This document shows, in pieces, positions 1 through 5,955 of a stretch of DNA of 5,955 bases (within the stretch, counting starts at the first letter, position 1; every line of letters begins with the position of its first letter). The stretch lies in assembly GCA_023265785.1 (NCBI GenBank), contig JAHFSL010000176.1:1-5955 (forward strand). Reading direction: 5' to 3'. The notes below the pieces were generated by a model that was not told where the DNA came from, made no database searches, and was given only the letters and a program-made list of their open reading frames with translations. The position numbers and the translations under genes are program-made. This DNA comes from Candidatus Coatesiibacteriota bacterium (GTDB lineage: Bacteria; Oederibacteriota; CAKKQC01).

Positions 1-1037
1 TGATAGGTCGTCTCCATATGAAGGCGGACCACCGGATGCCGGGCCTTTTCAAGCGCGGCAAGCCAGCCGGCCGTCTCCGGCTTCCAGTCCGCACCCAGCG
101 ACGTGGCGACGAAGACCCGGTCGGCGCCATACGATGCCGCAGGGGCCAGCGGCAATTCCGCAGGCACGGGCACGATGCCGTTGCCATCCTTGCCGGTGGA
201 TTCCGCGACGAGTTGTTCAATCCAGAGCCCCAGCGCGGCAATCCGCCAGTCGAGGAGCAGGGTGAGCTTGTCGTTCCCCGCCTCGGCGGCGCCCGCCAGC
301 GCCCGCCCCAGGGCCAGTCCAGGATTTTCAGCGGGCGGAATTCCCGGCGCGCATTGCCGCGCCATGCCGATCCCGCCGTCCATCAGCCGGCCCACATCCA
401 CGCCCAGGAGGGCCGCCGGCACCAGGCCGAAATAAGAAAGGGCCGAATAGCGGCCGCCGATGTCGGGCGGGTTGGTGAAGACCCGCCGGAACCGGTACTC
501 CCACGCGAGACGTTGGAGCGTGGTGCCCGGGTCGGTGATCGCCAGGAACTGCGCGCCCCGGCCCCCGACCGCCGTCGCAAAGTGCCGGTAGAGCGACTCC
601 ACCTCAATGGTCGAGCCCGACTTGCTGGAGACCACTAACACCGCCCGGTGCAGGTCAACATCCCGTTCCGCCGCGCGGATGGCGGCCGGATCGGTCGTGT
701 CGAGGACGGTGAGGTCCAGCCCGTCCGCCCCCGTCCCGAAGACGCCCTTCAGGACCTCGGGTGCCAGTGACGATCCTCCCATCCCCAACAGGTAGGCCCT
801 CGTGAACCCGGCGCGCCGCAGGTCCCGGGCAAACCAGACCAATTCGCTGGCCTGCGGTCGCAGATCGCGGGCCACGGTGAGCCAGCCGAGCCGGTTGGCG
901 ATCTCGGTGCGCGCCGCCATGCCGCCGGGCCACAGCGTCGTGTCATGCGACCACAGGCGGCGGACGAGGGCGGTATCGGCCGTCACCCGTTCACCCGAAC
1001 GGGCGGCCACCGCCAGGGCACCGATGCCACCGTTCAT
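1..1037 (-). CDS. pgi: Glucose-6-phosphate isomerase, Tal-Pgi type (partial, C-terminus beyond left edge)
   Basis: This enzyme interconverts glucose 6-phosphate and fructose 6-phosphate in cytosolic glycolysis/gluconeogenesis. The minus-strand frame is open from the ATG at 1037-1035 to the window edge (345 codons seen, no stop). Visible motifs are RLW..DTTLW (about 27-36) and NRLGWL (48-53), which recall the isomerase half of bifunctional transaldolase/Pgi proteins. There is a GMGGSSLAPEV loop (85-95), a sugar-phosphate-binding SSKSGST loop (137-143), GGRYS (194-198, Arg196 matching the conserved PGI arginine) and ESTGK (279-283). Glu279 aligns with the catalytic glutamate of the ESNGK motif of classical PGI. 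The catalytic His and Lys motifs should lie in the missing part, roughly the last 150-200 residues. The start is fixed by an ATGA overlap with the upstream membrane-protein gene, so no transaldolase domain is fused at the N-terminus. Family assignment is confident; substrate range is inferred. Confidence 0.9.
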   Translation of the reverse strand, partial: MNGGIGALAVAARSGERVTADTALVRRLWSHDTTLWPGGMAARTEIANRLGWLTVARDLRPQASELVWFARDLRRAGFTRAYLLGMGGSSLAPEVLKGVFGTGADGLDLTVLDTTDPAAIRAAERDVDLHRAVLVVSSKSGSTIEVESLYRHFATAVGGRGAQFLAITDPGTTLQRLAWEYRFRRVFTNPPDIGGRYSALSYFGLVPAALLGVDVGRLMDGGIGMARQCAPGIPPAENPGLALGRALAGAAEAGNDKLTLLLDWRIAALGLWIEQLVAESTGKDGNGIVPVPAELPLAPAASYGADRVFVATSLGADWKPETAGWLAALEKARHPVVRLHMETTY

Positions 1038-1978
1038 ACGCCGCGCCCCAGGTCGGGGGCCGCCCCGGGCCGGCCGCGCATCTTCCACTCCAGCAGGGCC
1101 ATGAGGTAGGCCCCGCACCCGAACGAGGTGGCGAAGATGACCCCGCCCACATTCCACCGCGCGAGCCCCGGCAGGAACCGCGAGGCGGGGTCGGCGGCGA
1201 CCAGGGCCGTGACGAGCCCCAGGACGAACCCACCCGCGGTCCGGATGGCGAGCGCGGGCCAGGCGGGCATCCCGCCGGGCCACCATCCGTCCCGGTTTCT
1301 CGCCACCCGCAGTCCGTAGGCGGCCAGGCCCAGCGCGATCATGGCGCGGCCGCCGCCCACCAGCCAGACGACAGCCGCGGCGACCGCCAGCCCGCCGCCC
1401 GCACGCGGCCACTCCATCCCGCCCGACCGGACCACGACCGGCTGGCGGATCAGGTACAGGAGCGCGGCGATTCCCGCCGCGGCGGGCAGGACCCACCGCG
1501 GGACCAGCAACAGGTCGCCGAGCGCCATGTCGCGCAGTTCGGCGGGCCCGGCCCGCCGGAGGCCCTCCAGCAGGAGGGCGAGGGGGCCCGCCGTCCCGGC
1601 CACCACGCCCCCGCCCCAGGCGAGGAGCGCGGTGATGGCCGGCACCCGGGTCCGGCCCGCGTCCAGCACGAGGGTGACCGGATCGTCGGCCAGGATGGAC
1701 ACCGCCAGTCCGCCCGCCAATCCGCCGATGAGCGCCGCCACCGGCCCGGGCCCCGCCGGGGCCGCGAGGGGCGCCCACGGACCGGCCTCGAGAACCGCGG
1801 CCGCCAGCCAGAGCAGGGCGGCGGCGAGAAGCCACGCCTGGAACGCGGCGAGCTCGCCCGTCAGGGCCGCGCCGCGAATCATCCCGTCCAGGGTCAGCCC
1901 CGACCGGTGGATGACCCGTCCGACCAGCCCGCCGGCCAGCAGGCAGGCGGCCAGAACGACGGTCGGCGGCAGGGTCAT
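1034..1978 (-). CDS. Polytopic membrane protein, divergent YeeE/YedE-like
   Basis: A 314-residue, very hydrophobic protein with around eight or more probable membrane segments (for example 6-22, 44-64, 79-97, 113-137, 158-177, 194-221, 245-262, 276-296). The layout recalls YeeE/YedE proteins, which import thiosulfate or other sulfur compounds. Resemblances are a GG...G..LA motif at 85-97 followed by a GPLALLLEGLR segment (131-141), an EWP...G...V.WL segment (189-206), and a second GG....G motif at 249-261. An internal repeat is visible: residues 85-107 align without gaps to 249-271 (offset 164), sharing GG, GL, A-x-DP and a downstream Leu. Where family members have a GGC motif, this protein has ADDP (97-100) and AADP (261-264). 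Its only cysteines are Cys12 and Cys288. It is first in a two-gene operon and overlaps pgi by 4 bp. No Shine-Dalgarno is seen before the ATG. The coding call is firm; the family is inferred from memory of motifs and the substrate is unknown. Confidence 0.75.
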   Translation of the reverse strand: MTLPPTVVLAACLLAGGLVGRVIHRSGLTLDGMIRGAALTGELAAFQAWLLAAALLWLAAAVLEAGPWAPLAAPAGPGPVAALIGGLAGGLAVSILADDPVTLVLDAGRTRVPAITALLAWGGGVVAGTAGPLALLLEGLRRAGPAELRDMALGDLLLVPRWVLPAAAGIAALLYLIRQPVVVRSGGMEWPRAGGGLAVAAAVVWLVGGGRAMIALGLAAYGLRVARNRDGWWPGGMPAWPALAIRTAGGFVLGLVTALVAADPASRFLPGLARWNVGGVIFATSFGCGAYLMALLEWKMRGRPGAAPDLGRGV

Positions 1979-1987
1979 GAGGGCGTT

Positions 1988-2017
1988 ATTGTAGCGAAGC
2001 GGGACCGCCGGCGGGAA
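1988..2017 (-). promoter_or_regulatory. Candidate promoter for the yeeE-like/pgi operon, probably leaderless
   Basis: On the minus strand there is a TACAAT -10 element (1993-1988, 5 of 6 consensus bases), preceded by GC and followed after only 9 nt by the ATG at 1978. A weak -35, TTCCCG (2017-2012), sits 18 nt upstream. A start site 6-8 nt after the -10 would put transcription within about 1-3 nt of the start codon. The absence of any purine-rich ribosome site there agrees with a leaderless mRNA. The -10 is strong and the -35 is poor. Confidence 0.55.
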
Positions 2018-2045
2018 CTTGTCAGGGCCACCCCCGGTTCGCTAC
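1991..2045. repeat. 8-bp inverted repeat spanning the divergent promoters
   Basis: GTAGCGAA (1991-1998) and TTCGCTAC (2038-2045) are exact reverse complements, separated by 39 bp and centred on 2018. Each arm covers the upstream part of one candidate -10 element (TACAAT on minus, TACCCT on plus). Two further outer positions also pair (1987-1988 with 2048-2049). The symmetry may reflect two promoters of the same sigma-factor class, a shared regulator site, or chance. The arms are too far apart for a hairpin to be likely. Confidence 0.6.
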
Positions 2046-2048
2046 CCT
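2019..2048 (+). promoter_or_regulatory. Candidate promoter for the moxR-DUF58-bat operon
   Basis: TTGTCA (2019-2024, 5 of 6 matches to the -35 consensus), an 18-nt spacer and TACCCT (2043-2048, a weak -10 preceded by GC). The expected transcription start is near 2055, giving a leader of only about 12-14 nt that consists mostly of the ribosome-binding site. Its spacer length and the flanking TTCGCTAC sequence match those of the divergent minus-strand promoter. Confidence 0.5.
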
Positions 2049-2055
2049 ATCGGAC

Positions 2056-2061
2056 GGGGAG
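2056..2061 (+). promoter_or_regulatory. Ribosome-binding site of moxR
   Basis: GGGGAG lies 6 nt before the ATG at 2068 and supports that start. It is one of the clearest Shine-Dalgarno sequences in the window and contrasts with the SD-less start of the divergent gene. Confidence 0.7.
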
Positions 2062-2067
2062 ATACAC

Positions 2068-3056
<989 letters not shown>

Positions 3057-3057
<1 letters not shown>

Positions 3058-3063
3058 AGGGAG
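3057..3063 (+). promoter_or_regulatory. Ribosome-binding site of the DUF58 gene
   Basis: AAGGGAG begins at the last base of the moxR stop codon and lies 10 nt before the ATG at 3074. It favours this start over the in-frame ATG at 3086, which would be 22 nt away. Confidence 0.6.
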
Positions 3064-3073
3064 CCCCGCCGGC

Positions 3074-3985
3074 ATGGCCGCCGCGATGAAGAATAATTCC
3101 CCGCCCGTCCTGACGCCCGAATCCTTCCGGAGCCTGAAGCGGCTCGAGATCCGGACCCGGCGGCTGGTCACCGACCTGTTCGCCGGACGGTACCACTCCA
3201 CCTTCAAGGGACGGGGCATGACCTTTGCCGAGGTGCGCGAGTACGCCCCGGGCGACGACATCCGGGCCATTGACTGGAACGTGACCGCCCGGATGTCAAC
3301 GCCCTTCATCAAGGTGTTCGCCGAGGAGCGCGAGCTCACCATCCTGCTGGTCATGGATAATTCCGCCTCGCTGAAGTTCGGCACGGTCGAGCGGTCCAAG
3401 CACGCCCTGGCCGTCGAACTGGGGGCCCTGCTCACTTTCGCCGCCGCGCGCAATTCCGACAAGGTGGGGCTCCTGCTGTTCGGCGCGGGCGTGGAGCGCT
3501 ACGTCCCCCCGCGCAAGGGGCGCCTGCACTCGCTCCGGATCCTGCGGGACATGCTCGTGCTGGAGCCGACGGCGCGGGCGACGGCCCTGGGTGAGGCGCT
3601 CGCGTACCTCAACCGGGTCCAGCGCAAGCGCGCCATTGTCTTCCTCTTCTCCGATTTCCTGGCACCCGACTGGGAACGGTCGCTGGCCGTGACGGCCCGC
3701 CGGCATGACACGATCGCCTTTGTCACCGAGGACGCGCGGGAGCGCGACCTTCCGGACCTCGGGCCCGTCGAACTCGAGGATCTGGAAACGGGCGAGCGGG
3801 TCCGGCTTGACACCTCCGATCCCTCGGTCCGCGCCCGGTACGCCGCACTGGCGGCCGGGCGGAGGGCGGCACGCGACGCCGTATTCCGGAAACTTGGCCT
3901 GGACACCATCCCGCTCGAGCCCGGCCAGCCTTACATCAAGCCCCTGCTGGGGTTCTTTGAGACCCGTGCCCGGAGGGTGCGGTGA
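3074..3985 (+). CDS. DUF58 domain protein (MoxR partner with VWA-like fold)
   Basis: A 303-residue soluble protein with no membrane segment, typical in length for DUF58. The hallmark YAPGDDIRAIDWN motif is at 57-69, within a conserved block that begins near GRYHSTFKGRG (38-48). A VWA-like region follows: DNSAS at 95-99 fits the metal-ion-dependent adhesion site (MIDAS) pattern DxSxS. Thr170 and the FSD of FLFSDF (Asp194) are plausible further MIDAS ligands, so the metal site could be functional. DUF58 genes almost always sit beside moxR, and this family is thought to work with the MoxR ATPase; the exact role is unknown. The stop overlaps the next gene's GTG start by 4 bp (GTGA), implying translational coupling. 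Confidence 0.94.
   Translation: MAAAMKNNSPPVLTPESFRSLKRLEIRTRRLVTDLFAGRYHSTFKGRGMTFAEVREYAPGDDIRAIDWNVTARMSTPFIKVFAEERELTILLVMDNSASLKFGTVERSKHALAVELGALLTFAAARNSDKVGLLLFGAGVERYVPPRKGRLHSLRILRDMLVLEPTARATALGEALAYLNRVQRKRAIVFLFSDFLAPDWERSLAVTARRHDTIAFVTEDARERDLPDLGPVELEDLETGERVRLDTSDPSVRARYAALAAGRRAARDAVFRKLGLDTIPLEPGQPYIKPLLGFFETRARRVR
3972..3977 (+). promoter_or_regulatory. Ribosome-binding site that fixes the GTG start of the BatD-like gene
   Basis: GGAGGG lies inside the end of the DUF58 gene, about 5 nt before the GTG at 3982. It is the main reason for choosing this GTG, and the signal peptide that follows immediately agrees. Confidence 0.65.
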
Positions 3986-4938
3986 AGCCCCTCCTCGTGC
4001 TGATCCTGGCGCTGGCCGGGGCCGCCCTGGGGGGCCCGCGGACTGCGGCGTCCGCCACGCCGGCCGGGGCCGCCACGATCCATGCCCGTGTGGAGATCCA
4101 GCCGCAGGCGGTGACGATCGGTGACCGGATCGCCTATGTCGCCACCTTCGCCGCGCCGGTCGGGGTGCGGGTGGTGCCGGCGTACACGGCGACCCGGTTT
4201 GACGACTGGGAGGTCCTGGACGCCCGCCCACTGCCCGCCGGGCCGGGCGAGCAGAAATTCGCCCTCACGGTGGTGGTCTGGTCGGCCACCCTGACCGCGG
4301 TGCCCCGGATCCCCTTCACCATCAGCGCGCCCGGCCTGAAGCCACAGATGATGCTGATGCAGCCGGTTGCCCTCACGGTGACCTCGGTCCTGGGCCAGGC
4401 CAAGGACCCGGGCGAGATGAAACCGCCCAAGGGCATGATTGATTACCGCTCGTGGTGGCCGTGGATTCTTGGCGCGCTGGCGCTGGCCGCCCTTGCCGCC
4501 CTCGTGTGGTGGTGGCGCCGCCGCCGTGCCGCCGCCCTGGCGGGCCCGGCCGGACCGGTCGTGCCACCCGAGCTCACGGCCCGTGAGGCGCTGGCCCGCC
4601 TGCTGGCCTCGGCCATGCTGGAGGAGGGGCGCGTCAAGGAGTTCTACAGCGAATTGTCGGACATCTTCCGGCGGTATCTGGAGGGCCGGTTCGGGGTGCC
4701 CGCCCTGGATCGCACGACCGCGGAACTTCTGCCCTCCCTCCGGGCGCACGGGGAGGTGGCACGGTACGGCGCGGACCTCCGGGAGTTCCTCGAGGATGCG
4801 GACCTGGTCAAGTTCGCCAAGCTCATTCCCGACCGCGCGGAGACCGATGCGGATGTGGGCCGGGTCCGCGCCTTCATCGAGGCCACGGCCCCCCAGGTGA
4901 ACCCGGCCCCGGCGGCCGCGCCGGTGCTGACCCGATGA
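3982..4938 (+). CDS. BatD-like membrane-anchored protein with signal peptide
   Basis: A 318-residue protein starting at GTG. Residues 1-25 form a signal peptide (MKPLLVLILALAGAALGG, then small residues to about Ala30). Residues 33-135 are a beta-rich extracytoplasmic domain with alternating hydrophobics (HARVEIQPQAVTIGDRIAY and similar). One transmembrane helix spans about 158-178, followed by a basic stop-transfer RRRRR-like patch (179-182). Residues 197-303 form a helical cytoplasmic domain with FYSELSDIFRRYLEGRFGVPAL (221-242), a segment seen in BatD/DUF4381-type proteins of moxR clusters. It is much shorter than classical BatD proteins, which carry several beta domains. The predicted topology would let it connect the periplasm to cytosolic MoxR/DUF58 partners. 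It overlaps both neighbours by 4 bp. The assignment rests on architecture and context; no enzymatic motif is visible. Confidence 0.82.
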   Translation: MKPLLVLILALAGAALGGPRTAASATPAGAATIHARVEIQPQAVTIGDRIAYVATFAAPVGVRVVPAYTATRFDDWEVLDARPLPAGPGEQKFALTVVVWSATLTAVPRIPFTISAPGLKPQMMLMQPVALTVTSVLGQAKDPGEMKPPKGMIDYRSWWPWILGALALAALAALVWWWRRRRAAALAGPAGPVVPPELTAREALARLLASAMLEEGRVKEFYSELSDIFRRYLEGRFGVPALDRTTAELLPSLRAHGEVARYGADLREFLEDADLVKFAKLIPDRAETDADVGRVRAFIEATAPQVNPAPAAAPVLTR

Positions 4939-5927
4939 TGTTCGCGAGCCCCGCCGCACTCTGGCTCCTGCCGGTCGCCCTGGCGCTGGGCTGGTACCTC
5001 CACCGGTTCGGCCGGCGGGCCGAGGCCGCGGTGGGCCACGCCCACCTCGCCGGCCTCGCCGCCCTCGAGCCCGCCAGGGCACGGCTGTGGCGCCGCCTCC
5101 GGCCCGCCGTGCGCGCCGGCGGACTGGCCCTGTTGATCCTCGCGCTGGCCCGGCCCCAGCAGGGTTTGAAGGCCGACGAGCGGGACCTGGCCACCACGGA
5201 CATCCTGCTCTGCCTGGATGCCTCCGACAGCATGCACGCCGAGGATTTCGCCCCCAAGACCCGGTTTGACGCCGCCAAGGACGCGGCGCGGATCTTCATC
5301 GAGAAACGGGACCAGGACCGGCTGGGGCTGGTGCTCTTCGGTCAATTCGCGGTCACCCAGTGCCCGCTGACGACGGACCGGGGGGCGCTGGCCGGCGTGC
5401 TCGAGGACACCCAGCTGGGCGAGGTGCCCGGCAACCGGACGGCGATCGGCGACGGGCTGGCGGTGTCGGTGGAGCGGCTCAAGACCACCCCCGCGAAATC
5501 AAAGGTCATCATCCTGCTGACCGATGGTGCGAACAATGCCGGCACCGTGGACCCGGTCACCGCCGCCAAGGCCGCCCAGGCGTACGGCATCAAGATCTAC
5601 GCCATCGGTGCCGGCGCGCCCGGGGGGGGCTACATGACCATGCAGGATCCCGTCTTCGGGGCCCGGCGGGTCAAGGTGGCCGACAGCATCGATGAGGAAA
5701 TGCTCGAACGGATCGCCACCGCCACGGGCGGCAAGTACTTCCGGGCCGCCGACCTCAAGGGCCTGTACACGATCTTCGGGGAGATTGACCGGATGGAGAA
5801 GACGGAGCTCAAGGTCCGCTCCTTTACGGAATACCTTGACCGGTTCGAGGCCCCCCTCCTCCTCGGCCTCCTGCTCATCGCCGCCGAGGCCGCCGTGGCC
5901 GGTCTTCTTGTGCGCGAGGTGCGCTGA
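4935..5927 (+). CDS. batA: BatA-like VWA-domain membrane protein
   Basis: A 330-residue protein with the usual BatA layout: two N-terminal membrane helices (about 6-22 and 60-73), a VWA domain (about 88-295) and a C-terminal membrane helix (about 306-326). The MIDAS metal site looks complete: DASDS (95-99), Thr169 in GNRTAIGDG and Asp197 in LLTDG. AEDFAPKTRFDAAK (102-115) is the typical block after the first MIDAS motif. VWA Bat proteins are membrane partners of MoxR ATPases, linked by genetics to oxygen or stress tolerance in some bacteria; the role here is inferred. ATG at 4935 overlaps the preceding stop (ATGA). A second ATG directly follows at 4938, so the start could be one codon later. 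No strong Shine-Dalgarno precedes it, so translation probably depends on coupling. Naming between BatA and other VWA paralogues is provisional. Confidence 0.9.
   Translation: MMFASPAALWLLPVALALGWYLHRFGRRAEAAVGHAHLAGLAALEPARARLWRRLRPAVRAGGLALLILALARPQQGLKADERDLATTDILLCLDASDSMHAEDFAPKTRFDAAKDAARIFIEKRDQDRLGLVLFGQFAVTQCPLTTDRGALAGVLEDTQLGEVPGNRTAIGDGLAVSVERLKTTPAKSKVIILLTDGANNAGTVDPVTAAKAAQAYGIKIYAIGAGAPGGGYMTMQDPVFGARRVKVADSIDEEMLERIATATGGKYFRAADLKGLYTIFGEIDRMEKTELKVRSFTEYLDRFEAPLLLGLLLIAAEAAVAGLLVREVR
5916..5919 (+). promoter_or_regulatory. Ribosome-binding site of the last, partial gene
   Basis: GAGG lies 7 nt before the ATG at 5927, inside the end of the BatA-like gene, and supports a coding start there. 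Confidence 0.45.
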
Positions 5928-5955
5928 TGGATTTCGCCGTCCCCGCGCGGCTGGG
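5927..5955 (+). CDS. Start of a further operon gene, probably a second VWA (BatB-like) protein (partial)
   Basis: An ATG overlaps the stop of the BatA-like gene by one base (TGATG) and is followed by nine codons, reading MDFAVPARL, before the right edge. The short N-terminus resembles the FA.P..L openings of Bat VWA membrane proteins, such as MFASPAALW of the preceding gene. In many moxR clusters a second VWA gene follows batA. The start is well supported by overlap and a GAGG site; the product is inferred from context and a few residues only. Confidence 0.55.

Noticed and set aside
18..638. Plus-strand reading frame of 206 codons at the left edge
   Set aside because: It lies antisense to the isomerase gene, whose SSKSGST, GGRYS and ESTGK motifs are unmistakable.
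1341..1994. Plus-strand reading frame of 217 codons opposite the membrane-protein gene
   Set aside because: The composition is Ala/Arg/Pro/Ser-rich and without motifs, and it would run through the divergent promoter region. The minus-strand membrane protein explains the coding signal.
3058..3073. Possible terminator or separate promoter between moxR and the DUF58 gene
   Set aside because: The gap is only 16 bp and is occupied mostly by the ribosome-binding site. There is no hairpin with a T-tract and no room for a promoter.
3296..4231. Minus-strand reading frame of 311 codons opposite the DUF58 gene
   Set aside because: No family motifs, an Arg/Pro/Gly-rich composition, and full overlap with a convincing DUF58 gene. 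It is a GC-driven shadow frame.
3931..5082. Long minus-strand reading frame of 383 codons opposite the BatD-like and BatA-like genes
   Set aside because: Its product is Gly/Arg/Pro-rich low-complexity sequence without recognisable motifs, as expected for the antisense of GC-rich genes. The plus-strand genes have clear domains.
5622..5629. Run of eight G inside the BatA-like gene, considered as a phase-variable slippage tract
   Set aside because: The frame is intact through it (Pro-Gly-Gly-Gly), the tract is short for phase variation, and such runs are expected in DNA this GC-rich. It could also be a sequencing-error site.

Overview
The window is GC-rich throughout, with third codon positions almost all G or C. 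It carries two divergently transcribed gene groups back to back around a short intergenic control region (about 1979-2067). The gene complement (a MoxR/DUF58/Bat cluster with signal-peptide and membrane-anchored members, and a phosphoglucose isomerase of the transaldolase-fused type) suggests a high-GC bacterium, possibly Gram-negative and of a Gemmatimonadota-, Rokubacteria- or Acidobacteria-like lineage. The lineage guess is weak because there is no rRNA or other marker here.

Left arm, minus strand (1978 down to 1): a promoter with a near-consensus -10 element lies so close to the first start codon that the transcript is probably leaderless. The first gene encodes a 314-residue polytopic membrane protein that looks like a YeeE/YedE (thiosulfate-transporter-like) protein. 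The cysteine-containing motifs of that family appear to be replaced by Asp-Pro motifs. It overlaps the next gene by ATGA. That gene encodes a phosphoglucose isomerase resembling the isomerase half of bifunctional transaldolase/Pgi proteins, and it runs off the left edge without its C-terminal part.

Right arm, plus strand (2068 to the end): a compact operon in the order moxR (AAA+ ATPase), a DUF58 protein, a BatD-like secreted/anchored protein, a BatA-like von Willebrand factor A (VWA) membrane protein, and the first codons of a further gene. That last gene is probably a second VWA (BatB-like) protein. Spacings are 16 bp, then overlaps of 4, 4 and 1 bp, so the genes are almost certainly co-transcribed and translationally coupled. 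In characterised relatives, MoxR ATPases act with VWA proteins as chaperone-like or metal-insertion machines. By analogy, the MoxR ATPase and DUF58 protein would be cytosolic, and the BatD-like and BatA/BatB-like proteins would be membrane-anchored partners with periplasmic or cytosolic domains.

The control region is notably symmetric. Two candidate promoters with the same spacing lie back to back about position 2018, and each -10 element is embedded in an arm of a perfect 8-bp inverted repeat. No tRNA, rRNA, CRISPR, insertion sequence or convincing terminator was seen. Apart from the altered YeeE-like protein, the standalone isomerase coupled to it and the symmetric promoter region, the contents are conventional.
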